DNA from: Ophiura sarsii
Taxonomy: Eukaryota > Echinodermata > Ophiuroidea > Amphilepidida > Ophiuridae
NCBI GenBank assembly: GCA_035610835.1
Contig: CM069457.1
Coordinates: 17,330,149 to 17,394,148, forward strand
Direction: 5' to 3'
DNA: 64,000 bases
Shown here piece by piece: positions 52,101 through 59,520 of this stretch (positions within the stretch are counted from its first letter, which is position 1; every line of letters starts with the position of its first letter). The notes below the pieces were generated by a model that was given only the letters and a program-made list of their open reading frames with translations, had not been told where the DNA came from and made no database searches. Both the position numbers and the translations under genes were made by a program.

Positions 52101-53807
52101 CTTACGTACAAGTCACTTACGTACAAGTCACTTACGTAACCATATAAACATACTGGTTTTGCAGCGTGGCCCTAATCAAACAGATTTCTCAGATTCAAAC
52201 TCAAGTTATTTGACAAATCTGTAACTATAAACCAATCACTTCGTAATATTAATTGATCATTGTATCAGTATCGGTATCATACGAAGGGCATTCAATTAAA
52301 TACCTGCAACCATTGAAAATCTCTGAACCGTGACATGTGTCAATAAAATAAACGTATGATACTTCAAACTGTAAGTCTTACCCCTTTCTCATGGAAAATT
52401 CAAACGTGTGGGTCATTTTTATCATGTAATTTCAGTACTATATAAACATCATGGTCTCTGGGCACTGAAAATTGACAAGAAATATTAACACTGTTAACGC
52501 ATGTATCTTAATGCATACCATAAACTTGTCTTTCAAATTTCCCGCCATTGTAACATATAATTCCCAAACCAGTGCCCTGAGATCACGGTATTCACAGTGC
52601 TGAAATATAATGATAAAAATGACCTACGTTTTCGAAAATTTCTGTGAGAAAAGAGTAAGAATCATAAGTTTATTTTACTGACACGTGTCACGGTTCAGAG
52701 ATTTTCAATGGTTGCAGGTATTTATTGAATGCCCCTCTCGTACATTCGTTTAGTGTAGGTACCCAGATTTAACAATAGCCTCGTTCGTACTTTCTCTATA
52801 GGGTGAAGATCTTGATCGGACCATTGGTATAGACACAGTGTACCTTGGCACTCTAGACCTGAATATGGAGTCAGCTGACAGAGAGTTCTTGTTTCAGGTA
52901 TGGATAGGAATAGGAACTGTGTGTAGTGACGTTATATAGTGCAATACAAATCTGCGACACCCTGTTCGCGCTGTGTGCTCTGGTCCCTCCGCGTGTGCGC
53001 CGTACATACGCGCTTTGTTTTGATTCGTTAATAACGCAGCACGGGTTTGACGATTTTACCACGGGTGATATAAAACTTGTTAGCATATGTTTGTATTCGT
53101 TATAGTGTAAAAAGATTAAAAGTATGCATACAATTTTAAATTTAGTTTTGTATTGTTGTATACCTAATAAAACATGCGTACATGTTTTGTTTAAAAATCA
53201 ATGCACTTGCGCTAATGTTGATAAGCTCACAATATCATTATTCACGCATCAACATCAGCGCGCGTGCATGATTTTTTCCATTTCTCTCATACAACACATT
53301 GCGCATTTATTGATGCTGAACTTTGTCAGCCACTGTAATGAACTGTAGTGCAAATCCAGGTTCCAGTTTTTTTCAGTGATAGGAAAATATTTTTATTTTT
53401 TAAGCTAAATACTTTTAAACTCTCTCTGCACATTTTGTTCTTTTTCCCCGATACAGCAAGGTAAATTGGGTTGCATAGCGTTTCTCCGACAATACATCGA
53501 TCCCAACCGTACATGTAGTCTTCCCGTAAATAGGACTACAAACAATCAAACCAAACCTGAGAAATCCCCGGAAACGCCACCAATTTCTAATAAGCATGAT
53601 AAAGAAAAAAACCGTTCTGTTTGGGTTGTCGATGACCAGCTGCATAGTGACCCCAGCGTGACCGAACCGGAAGCAGATGACGACGCGAACGCGCAGACGA
53701 CATCTTCCTCATCAGATGCAGTGCAGAAATGTACAGAAGAAGATACATCCTCTGAAAAACCGAGTAAAGATACACAAAAATCGATATCAAATATGATTTC
53801 ATCCTAA
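37482..53807 (+). CDS. Patatin-like phospholipase with internal EF-hand pair (12 exons, complete)
   Basis: Predicted lipid acyl hydrolase (phospholipase A type) with a Ser-Asp dyad. Exons 37482-37601, 40302-40449, 41546-41685, 42282-42417, 43076-43171, 45748-45878, 46718-46815, 47823-47979, 48803-48904, 50630-50788, 52802-52897 and 53457-53807 all have GT-AG borders, and phases join into 578 codons including TAA. Residues 27-32 GGGSKG form the oxyanion loop, GASVG at 56-60 holds nucleophile Ser58, and DGG at 200-202 holds catalytic Asp200. Canonical EF-hand loops are at 324-335 (DADLSGTINKAE) and 370-381 (DTDGSGEITFRE). After them DLDRTIGIDTVYLGT resumes a typical patatin C-terminal strand. 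Residues from about 485 to 577 are Ser/Thr/Glu-rich and look disordered. There is no signal peptide or membrane segment, so it is probably cytosolic or peripherally membrane-bound. The start ATG is the first after an in-frame TAA 15 bases upstream. Substrate and gene name are not known to me. Confidence 0.93.
37732..37947. mobile_element. MITE filled with GAACATGTTC palindromes
   Basis: Ends cactgcaaaaactgcagaac and gttctgcactttttgcagtg are inverted and TA-flanked. The interior is an array of gaacatgttc and gaacacgttc palindromes on an 11-15 bp spacing. It sits 130 bp inside intron 1 of the patatin-like gene. Confidence 0.75.
39085..39300 (+). mobile_element. Possible tRNA-derived SINE
   Basis: tgcctagcaagagcgctcta resembles an A box and ggttcgattcc is a perfect B box about 35 bases later, followed by tRNA-unrelated sequence. 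No clean tail or target duplication was found, so the borders are approximate. Confidence 0.4.
39671..40125. mobile_element. Inverted-repeat element with CT-rich core
   Basis: The left part caggggagtaaccagg ... gggtgggcgagc pairs with cgcccatccttatttacgcc followed by actg at the right. The core 39900-40070 is an almost pure C/T tract. It is related in its ends to the cagtggcgtaac element at 41842. Confidence 0.55.
40302..40449 (+). CDS. Patatin-like gene exon 2 (nucleophile Ser)
   Basis: Acceptor gttgctgttag, donor gtaagg; phase 0 in, 1 out. It encodes VLEEVGIWHNFKRFAGASVG with Ser58 in G-x-S-x-G, then the helix YNSHEMEKFICVNLKSKLQ. Confidence 0.95.
40760..40985 (+). mobile_element. TTAA-type MITE family A
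   Basis: ttaacactttccacgcggca and gccgctggaaagtgttaa borders, full copy in intron 2 of the patatin-like gene. Confidence 0.78.
41087..41508 (-). mobile_element. TTAA-type MITE family G
   Basis: aaaaaggggcactaagagat and acttaatttccctttaa borders; internal sequence nearly identical to the inverse of 36799-37209 (aaatcagctctctttgtaca). Confidence 0.75.
41546..41685 (+). CDS. Patatin-like gene exon 3
   Basis: Acceptor tctctgttatag, donor gtaaat; phase 1 in, 0 out. It encodes DSHVASFLPNIKKHFGWHQG and then FTQWVGETLASAPNGNGKAD, the variable middle of the patatin domain. Confidence 0.92.
41842..42053. mobile_element. hAT-like MITE (cagtggcgtaac ends) with perfect 8-bp duplication
   Basis: Flanked by aagctagg at 41834-41841 and 42054-42061. 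The ends cagtggcgtaactag and ctggttacgctactg are inverted. Long G and C runs flank the middle, which makes a C-tract and G-tract hairpin likely. It lies in intron 3 of the patatin-like gene. Confidence 0.8.
42282..42417 (+). CDS. Patatin-like gene exon 4
   Basis: Acceptor ttttgttccag, donor gtaaga; phase 0 in, 1 out. It encodes LYRKCGVELCITVTNLHQQD and KKAVRMSVAIP. The A-V-R-x-S-x-A-I-P block is the usual patatin segment preceding the catalytic Asp. Confidence 0.94.
42620..42722. repeat. Perfect 25-bp inverted repeat with 53-base loop
   Basis: acggaagcactgaagggaca, continuing tgacg, at 42620-42644 is exactly complementary to 42698-42722. A GC-rich set of tctcccgc/gcgggag repeats lies 100 bp upstream. 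It is intronic, probably part of a mobile element. Confidence 0.75.
43076..43171 (+). CDS. Patatin-like gene exon 5 (catalytic Asp)
   Basis: Acceptor attttttatag, donor gtaaga; phase 1 in, 1 out. It encodes GMFGAVRHKMSCREELYVDG with Asp200 in D-G-G, then LLCNYPITCFD, the standard patatin motif. Confidence 0.95.
43426..43673 (+). mobile_element. TTAA-type MITE family A
   Basis: ttaacattttccacgcggca and gccgcgtggaaagtgcacgt followed by taa. The right terminus has a 3-base insertion before TTAA. Confidence 0.75.
43765..45631. mobile_element. 1.87-kb non-autonomous DNA transposon with about 155-bp terminal inverted repeats
   Basis: The left arm 43765-43917 starts cgagggttgttcattaagta; the right arm 45474-45631 ends in the inverse, cattatttattgactgaccc followed by tcg. 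Arms share tgacgtcatagcattagctt and tttgtctttcaaac. TA follows the right end; the left flank is taca, so a TA duplication is only probable. The interior has no transposase. Partial relatives are at 59488-59520 and 62145-62440. Confidence 0.8.
45748..45878 (+). CDS. Patatin-like gene exon 6
   Basis: Acceptor ctattttattag, donor gtaagt; phase 1 in, 0 out. It encodes GWFLSLDPRETFLQRIPTCD and RFGTRNDKTIGILL. The T-I-G-I-L strand is typical of bacterial-type patatins after the DGG motif. Confidence 0.93.
45998..46306. mobile_element. Inverted-repeat element with a C-homopolymer core
   Basis: gctatacaatcaaggaaaat with agttggcacacttgac pairs with gtcaaagtgtgccaaccttc and tttccttgattgtacg. A run of about 31 C lies at 46140-46170. 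It follows exon 6 by 120 bp. Confidence 0.65.
46718..46815 (+). CDS. Patatin-like gene exon 7
   Basis: Acceptor agtattctcag, donor gtaggt; phase 0 in, 2 out. It encodes DEQEMFKIALTNRLSKYCRD and SPDLEIPITGLS. No motif is known to me in this part. Confidence 0.9.
47523..47742. mobile_element. MITE with cacacagaaaacactatgta ends
   Basis: cacacagaaaacactatgta and tacatagtgttttctgtgtg are inverted. The interior is an AT-rich mix of tgtgtaa and ttacaca words. It lies in intron 7. Confidence 0.7.
47823..47979 (+). CDS. Patatin-like gene exon 8 (EF-hand 1)
   Basis: Acceptor catatatttcag, donor gtgggt; phase 2 in, 0 out. It encodes a basic helix RKRTKERVERTAAATKRD and MSAFLKKLSANDADLSG with the loop D-A-D-L-S-G-T-I-N-K-A-E. 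Ligand positions 1, 3, 5, 9 and 12 and the Gly at 6 fit a calcium-binding EF-hand. Confidence 0.94.
48803..48904 (+). CDS. Patatin-like gene exon 9 (EF-hand 2, first half)
   Basis: Acceptor ataactcaacag, donor gtgaat; phase 0 in, 0 out. It encodes DDFTQADAEMLFGKGFTIDG and LFKTLDTDGSGE. The intron cuts the second EF loop after position 7. Confidence 0.93.
49630..50052. mobile_element. hAT-like MITE (caagcgtgtgcaacc ends)
   Basis: Inverted ends caagcgtgtgcaacctgcgg and ggttgcacatgcttg, flanked by gcctaagg and acctaagg (8 bp, one mismatch). Several gcggcccg words in both orientations. It lies in intron 9. Confidence 0.78.
50259..50606. mobile_element. Palindromic foldback element (family F)
   Basis: ttaaggcatattatgtgatc on the left; ggtcacataatatacctttt on the right. 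The centre is gttgtcggtaatccgacagt at about 50430-50450. It ends 24 bp before exon 10 of the patatin-like gene, supplying the DNA next to its acceptor tract. Confidence 0.8.
50630..50788 (+). CDS. Patatin-like gene exon 10 (EF-hand 2, second half)
   Basis: Acceptor tttttttgcag, donor gtaatg; phase 0 in, 0 out. It starts ITFRELTGFIERQGL, completing the second EF loop and its exiting helix, then RGFENREINDVASFFTSVVE and CMLLTMKRIFVR. Confidence 0.93.
51354..51446 (+). repeat. 11-bp tandem repeat gatttttgttg
   Basis: About eight perfect copies following a poly-T run, in intron 10. Confidence 0.9.
51640..51832. repeat. Long imperfect hairpin
   Basis: aatttgaaatttggacttga with tcctgctacatggttttcca is inverted at the right end (catgtagcaggatcaagtcc). 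The centre is caataccgaatagttctgta. The arms are about 90 bp; probably a foldback element remnant. Confidence 0.75.
51990..52138 (+). repeat. 15-bp tandem repeat gtacaagtcacttac
   Basis: Ten nearly perfect copies. The unit length of 15 keeps a TSHLR-type frame open, but there is no support for translation. Confidence 0.92.
52282..52740. mobile_element. mariner-like MITE, 459 bp, TA target duplication
   Basis: cgaagggcattcaattaaat and ggtatttattgaatgcccct (then ctcg) are inverted and flanked by TA (52280-52281, 52741-52742). The arms extend about 70 bp, with gcaaccattgaaaatctctg shared. It ends 61 bp before exon 11. Confidence 0.82.
52802..52897 (+). CDS. Patatin-like gene exon 11
   Basis: Acceptor ctttctctatag, donor gtatgg; phase 0 in, 0 out. 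It encodes GEDLDRTIGIDTVYLGTLDL and NMESADREFLFQ. R-T-I-x-I-D-T followed by a short loop is the C-terminal strand of patatin domains. Confidence 0.92.
52935..53315 (+). repeat. Dispersed repeat, about 380 bp (family J)
   Basis: Collinear with 57010-57155 joined to 58066-58280: cagcacgggtttgacgattt, gatataaaacttgttagcat, cacaatatcattattcacgc and cattgcgcatttattg. It is intronic here, with no ORF. Confidence 0.75.
53457..53807 (+). CDS. Patatin-like gene exon 12 (C-terminal tail, stop)
   Basis: Acceptor ccccgatacag. It encodes QGKLGCIAFLRQYIDPN, the end of the patatin fold, followed by a 90-residue polar tail rich in Ser, Thr, Asp and Glu (SSSSDAVQKCTEEDTSSEKP) ending NMISS. The stop TAA overlaps the left border of a family-A MITE. 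Confidence 0.9.
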   Translation, partial: QGKLGCIAFLRQYIDPNRTCSLPVNRTTNNQTKPEKSPETPPISNKHDKEKNRSVWVVDDQLHSDPSVTEPEADDDANAQTTSSSSDAVQKCTEEDTSSEKPSKDTQKSISNMISS

Positions 53808-54055
53808 CACTGTACACGCGATTATTGGTTTACCAAATATAAATTAGATTTGTCAGAAACCTTTCACAAATGTCAAGGTCTATCTCAAGTAAGGATCACT
53901 GAACCAATACTAGGCATGTTTGTAAAATTATTTCAACGTATTACTCGTGGTGATTCCAAATATGGTAAAGAAATTAATTAATTTTGACATTTTTGAAACA
54001 TTTTGTAAACTTTTGGAATGTCGTCTGCAGCCGCCTGCCGCTCGAAAAGTGTTAA
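53804..54055 (-). mobile_element. MITE family A starting at the patatin-gene stop codon
   Basis: The left border is ctaacactgtacacgcgatt (one base off TTAA and divergent) and the right border is ctcgaaaagtgttaac. It contains the full family interior (tagactttgaaag equivalent, tgcctagtattggttcag in inverse). It provides the stop codon and the start of the 3'UTR. Confidence 0.75.
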
Positions 54056-54446
54056 CATAATCCCAGGCCACTGATGCAACCTGTAGCGGTGCAAAATTAC
54101 AAGAGCAGCGGCGGCGGAAGCGTCAGAATTTAGGAGAAACGAGAGCAAGTTGGGGAAAGGGAAATTTAATGGTGGGGGAGGGGCCAGGGGACGTGATGAC
54201 CATATCGAAATATTTCCTATTGGATTAGGTTGCAGACAAGGTGATTCACTATCACCATATATTTTTGTGCTCTGGGTAGAAATATAGGCAATAGCCATCA
54301 GAAAAGGTCGTGATAGCTCATAAGCTTCATGAAAATGATAAAATAGCTTAACCGTTGTGTATAGGTAAATACCAATTAGGCAAAATTAGACATACAAAAC
54401 CCAAAGCCAAAGTACTGGCTTTGACGTATGAAAACATGATGGCATG

Positions 54447-54693
54447 TTAACACTTTCCACGCGGCTATTATTGTTACCATAAACAAAAAAGATTTTTTCA
54501 GAAACCTTTCCCAACTTTCAAAGTCTATCTCAAGGGTTATTGAACTAATACTTGGAATGTTTGTACTTGTTTCAAAGCATTTCTCATGGTGATTCCAAAT
54601 ATTGTAATGAAATTCAATAATCTTGACATTTTTTAAATATTTGTGACATTTTGGAATGTCGTCTGCAGACGCCTGCCACGTGGAAAGTGTTAA
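54447..54693 (-). mobile_element. TTAA-type MITE family A
   Basis: ttaacactttccacgcggct and gccacgtggaaagtgttaac borders, full length, 390 bp after the copy at the stop codon. Confidence 0.78.
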
Positions 54694-55562
54694 CGCTGAA
54701 AAACGTTGGAAATACAAGTAAAGCAAGTAACAGCATAATTTAAAAAAATGAACCAAATAATATAAAAACTAGCAATTACTTATCCAGGAAAATCTCAAGC
54801 AGAAGCAAATGTTCAAAGAGTAACAGATGAAGCTCAAACAATGGCTTGGCAATGTATACATTAATCATAACCCCTTGCTTGACTTAAAACCTTTTAGTTG
54901 AATGGAATGGATTAATTATTAGGAGTTTAAGGTCGTGTGCCTTGAGTTGGGACCCCTTTGTGTGACATGTACGAAAAATGAAAACATCACGTGGGTTTTG
55001 CTTAAAACGTGTTAACCATGAAAACTATACATTGGAGTAAAGACAAGTATACATTACCTGAAAGCCTACACTTTTTCGAATCTCACACTGTCAATATCAA
55101 GGTCATTGTACAGGGTGTGTAGAAAATATATAGGGTTCAAAATGAAGAAGTATACTAAAACTACAGAATTGCCATTTTCATACATTGAAGATAACATATT
55201 TTATTAAGTTGTATAATAATTATGTGAAAACGTATTTTGCTAAATAAAGTTAACCATTATCACATTGGTGTCATAATAAGTTTTATATTGACCTTTTGTA
55301 ATGATATTATCGTATTAAACATGCTATTCACAATAAGCACCATATTATACAGGGTGTACCAAGCGGAATGTATACAGTCAAGCCCATTATTCATAACTTT
55401 GAAAAATATGAGTTTTTTTGCATTTTTCTCATATTTATACCAGCTGGAGTGGTGGAACTTTCGCTTTACACCAAAGACAATTAGTTTGCAAGTACAAATC
55501 AATATATTTGGGCTCAATATTTTTTGCATAATAATAGAATTCAACAAGAATTCTGTTTTTAT

Positions 55563-56813
55563 GCCTGTCCAAAATTAATCATACCCCATACCAAGTCTTG
55601 AGGATTGAGGCCATTTGTTTGTGATAAAACACGTGTTTTTGACATTCCAAACATTTTTATATTGTGTGATAGGCTTTTATATTGTTATGCAATTATTCCA
55701 TGATGTGAACATACAATGTGGATGCATTATAAATGTGTCCTATTGAATGTACAGTAAAGGATGTTATAGGACAACACTCTAGCTCTTTGTGTCAGCATGG
55801 CGAAGAAGATCAAATAACTCAATGAGGACCATTTTTGTGCATATTGTGAATGCCCACAAAGAGGGGAAGGCTACAGAGCTTTTTCGAAACAATTCCAAGT
55901 GCCAGAATTCACCATACAAAGCATAATTAGGAAGAACAAGAAGCTCAACTCAGTAAAAGGACGCAGTCATAAGCCAACGGCGTCCCCTTGTTTGGCAAGA
56001 AAAGTATTGCGAAAGGCCAACAACAATCCACAGATCACCATCAATGCTTTCCTGAACAACCTTGGCAATTCTAGGATCAAGATATCATGGCAGACATTGC
56101 ACATGAGAGGTCTCCATGGAGGCCGACCAAGAAAGACTCTACTCCTGAAAAAACACACATATAAACTCGTTTTGCATCTTTGTCAACCCCAACACTGAGG
56201 ACCAAAAGCTTGGATCTTTGCCCAGAAGTGCTCTTGCACGTGCAAGACGAGTTTCTCTTTCTCTCTTTTCAGGAGTAGAGTCTTTCTTGGTCTGAGTCCA
56301 TGGAGAACTCTCTTGTGCAATGTTTGCTGGAGTGTCTGCCTAAATATTTTGGTCCAAGACTCGCCAAGGTTGTTCAGGCGAGCATTGACGGTGATCTGTG
56401 GATTGTTGTTGGCCTTTCACAATACTTTTCTTGTCAACAAGGGGACATTGTTGGCTTTCGACCATTTCCTTTAAGGCTTTTAACTGAGTTGAACGTCTTG
56501 TTCTTCCTAATTATGCTTTGAATGGTGGAATCTGGCACTTGGAATTGCTTTGAAATAGTCTTTCCCCTATTTGTGAACCTTTACAATATGCACTTTGGTT
56601 TTATTCGCTATGTTGAGGACTAGAGTGTTGTCCTATAATATCCCTCACTGTACATTCAATAGGACACATGTGTAATGCATCCACATTGTATGCACACATC
56701 ATGGAACAATTGCATGACAATATAAAAGCCTATCACACAATATGAAGAACGTTTGGAATATCAACAACATGTGTATTATCACAAGAAATGGCCTCATAAT
56801 TTTGGACAGGCTT
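55563..56813. mobile_element. 1.25-kb palindrome made of two inverted Tc1-like transposon 5' halves
   Basis: cctgtccaaaattaatcata at the left and cataattttggacagg at the right are the outer ends. Each arm is about 600 bp and they meet near 56200. The left arm reads, with one early stop, a Tc1-type N-terminus: VPEFTIQSIIRKNKKLNSVK, then LARKVLRKANNNPQITINAF and LHMRGLHGGRPRKTLLLKKH. The right arm carries the same sequence inverted (gactcgccaaggttgttcag). No DDE catalytic domain is present in either arm. Confidence 0.85.
55899..56198 (+). pseudogene. Tc1-like transposase N-terminal DNA-binding fragment
   Basis: 100 codons with a first helix-turn-helix (FTIQSIIRKNKKLNSVKGRS), the GRP-like linker and a second HTH (ITINAFLNNLGNSRIKISWQ), then GRPRKTLLLKKH, the standard end of the Tc1 bipartite DNA-binding domain. 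It stops at the palindrome centre. The upstream part (from atggcgaagaagatcaaa at 55797) contains TAA. Confidence 0.8.
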
Positions 56814-57009
56814 ATGGCTTTTAGTGTTGCGGTAACGGTTCAATATACATGTAGTTTCATATAATTATTGCCCAAGTTTAAACTGGTTGGTGATACAATA
56901 TGAGCGGTATAATAATGTAAGTCCATTACATGGGGATTAAACCGGGGGACATTAATCATACACTCTTAGTAGTTACGAGCGCATTGAAAGCAGTGAGGTT
57001 ACGTATTAA

Positions 57010-58285
57010 AAGTGTCTAATATTGCACTTCGCGTGCGCGCACCCCGTGCTTTATTTTGATTCGTAACATTCACACAGCACGGGTTCGTCGATTTTTACTG
57101 CGGGTGATATAACTCTTCTTAGCATGCTCTTATTCGTTATTAAAGAGATTAAACGCCCGGGGGGGGGGGGTACTCAGATTTGGTTTGGTCGGGGTGTGCC
57201 GCTGGAGATTCAAAACCCCTACCCATTTCTAATGGTGATTTTGGAAAAATCGGTACCCATTTTTAGGGGTTTTGCTTCATTTTAGACCAAATTTTCGCAA
57301 ATTATCGGGGAAAAAGACCTAATTTTTGCAAATTTTCGCGAAAATAGACCCATGTCTAAGGATTTTTCAGTTGAAAAGCCTACCCATGGCTAAGGATGTC
57401 TCATGAAAAAACGGCCCACTGGAGCGGCACGTCCCCGTATGCCTGGGGGGGGGGGGGGGGGGGGGGGTACTCAGATTTGGTTTGGTCGGGGTGTGCCGCT
57501 GGAGATTCAAAACCCCTACCCATTTCTAAGGGTGATTTTGGAAAAATCGGTACCCATTTTTAGGGGTTTTGCTTCATTTTAGACCAAATTTTCGCAAATT
57601 ATCGGGGAAAAAGACCTAATTTTTGCAAATTTTCGCGAAAATAGACCCATGTCTAAGGATTTTTCAGTTGAAAAGCCTACCCATGGCTAAGGATGTCTCA
57701 TGAAAAAACGGCCCACTGTAGCGGCACGTCCCCGTATGCCTGGGGGGGGGGGGGGGGTACTCAGATTTGGTTTGGTCGGGGTGTGCCGCTGGAGATTCAA
57801 AACCCCTACCCATTTCTAAGGGTGATTTTGGAAAAATCGGTACCCATTTTTAGGGGTTTTGCTTCATTTTAGACCAAATTTTCGCAAATTATCGGGGAAA
57901 AAGACCTAATTTTTGCAAATTTTCGCGAAGATAGACCCATGTCTAAGGATTTTTCAGTTGAAAAGCCTACCCATGGCTAAGGATGTCTCATGAAAAAACG
58001 GCCCACTGGAGCGGCACGTCCCCGTATGCCTTACATAGGCCTACGTGAGTACCCCACCCCCCGGGATTAAACGTATGCGTAACATTGTAAATTTAAATTT
58101 GTATTGTCCTGCTATACATGTATGAATTAGGTCAAACATGCTTATGTTTCGTTTACAAAACAATGCGCTTGTGCAAATGGTGATAACTCACAATAACATT
58201 ATTCACACATCAACATCAACATGTGCGTGCATTGATTTTTCCAATTTTCCTCACAACACACATTACGCATTTATTGACCTATGAA
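57010..58285 (+). repeat. Dispersed repeat family J, interrupted
   Basis: Second copy of the 52935 repeat. The two halves (57010-57155 and 58066-58285) are separated by the hAT-like insertion at 57156-58065. Confidence 0.7.
57156..58065 (+). mobile_element. hAT-like element (family H) with internal triplication
   Basis: Flanked by attaaacg at 57148-57155 and 58066-58073. Inverted outer ends cccggggggg...gtactca and tgagtaccccaccccccggg. Inside, three almost identical copies of a roughly 290-bp unit start at tactcagatttggtttggtc (57171, 57468, 57758), joined by G runs of about 11-25. One unit is the same as the nested element at 23410 in reverse. Confidence 0.85.
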
Positions 58286-59520
58286 GAGTTAGTACTCGGT
58301 GAAAGCACAATTACACTGAGTAGGCCTACTAATTGTTTATAGGTCATTTTTGTTTTGTTTTGTGAAACACGTGTTAAGAGGATTGCGTAACATGACACAA
58401 GAAGCAGGGAAATCCCTGATTTGTGCGCGCAAGCGGCGCAATCATGGTACATACGACAATAAAACTTTAATCCCTGTGTAATCAGACACTCAGACGTCAA
58501 ATCAATAACCCGATCGGCCAGGCCCGTAACTTAGGATTTTTGTTTGGGGGGGGGGGGGGGGGGGGGGAGGTCTCAATTTTGTTGGCAGACAGCTCGGGAA
58601 ATTTGAGAGCGGGGGGGGGGGGGGGGGGGGGGGGGCGTATTCATATGAAATCTAACAGGGCCGTCAGACACTTTTGCCTTCACGATTTTTTACCGGAAGT
58701 AGTAGTATGACGTCAGAGTGTTAGTGCTGCAGCACGCTGACGATGCGAGCGCCTCTGGCGCGAAGCCAATAACGGGTGGGGTCCAGGGGCCCGAGTTGGG
58801 GGAGCATTACAGCGAATTTAGGACACAATTTTCATGTATCTTGCCATCGTTGACCCCATTTTCCATTCATAAAACAACATGTTTTATGAGTAGTTAGTTA
58901 CTATCATTGAAATTTGAAACTAAGAAAAACGCAATTTTTACCCTAAAAAAGAAAAGAAAAAAAAAGCCTAGAGATTTTCAAGGGGGTGCGTCCGCACCCA
59001 ACGCACCCCCCCCCCCCCACCCCCACCCCCCCCCCCCCCCCCCCCCATCTGACGGCCCTGAATCTACAAAAAAATGCGCATGGTCAGAAATCAATTTTTA
59101 ACTGGACCAAAAACGGCTAAAAACATGAAATTTACTAGATACAAGTAGCCTTTGTCCTCAAAATCTAATCAGAAACATTGAACAATTCTTAAATCAATTG
59201 GTGTGATTATTTTTTGGTAATCAAAATGAAGAAATGCGTGAATGTACCAACCAAAGATGGCAGCCACAACCTCTCTTAAACTGATATCTTTAGAGCTACT
59301 AGCTATGTATTCATAAAGTAATCGTCACATACGTTCCACGGTTTATGAAAATGTCATGATCATCCCCTTTTGAAATCCCCACTGTTATTGCTTTACATCC
59401 CACAATTTACGAAATTATAATCCTTTCCATTGCTCTTTATCCTTGGTTGTTTTCCGTGGTTTATTGTTGCGGAATTTGCTAGATAAAAACTTAATTTGAG
59501 ATGGTCCCTTCTTGTCGGTA

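Noticed and set aside
51955..52224. ORF with TSHLR repeats
   Set aside because: A 15-bp tandem repeat keeps the frame open by its length; there is no conserved domain or gene context.
37482..53807. Bacterial contamination as source of the patatin gene
   Set aside because: Eleven clean GT-AG introns full of the same repeats as the rest of the window show it is a resident nuclear gene.
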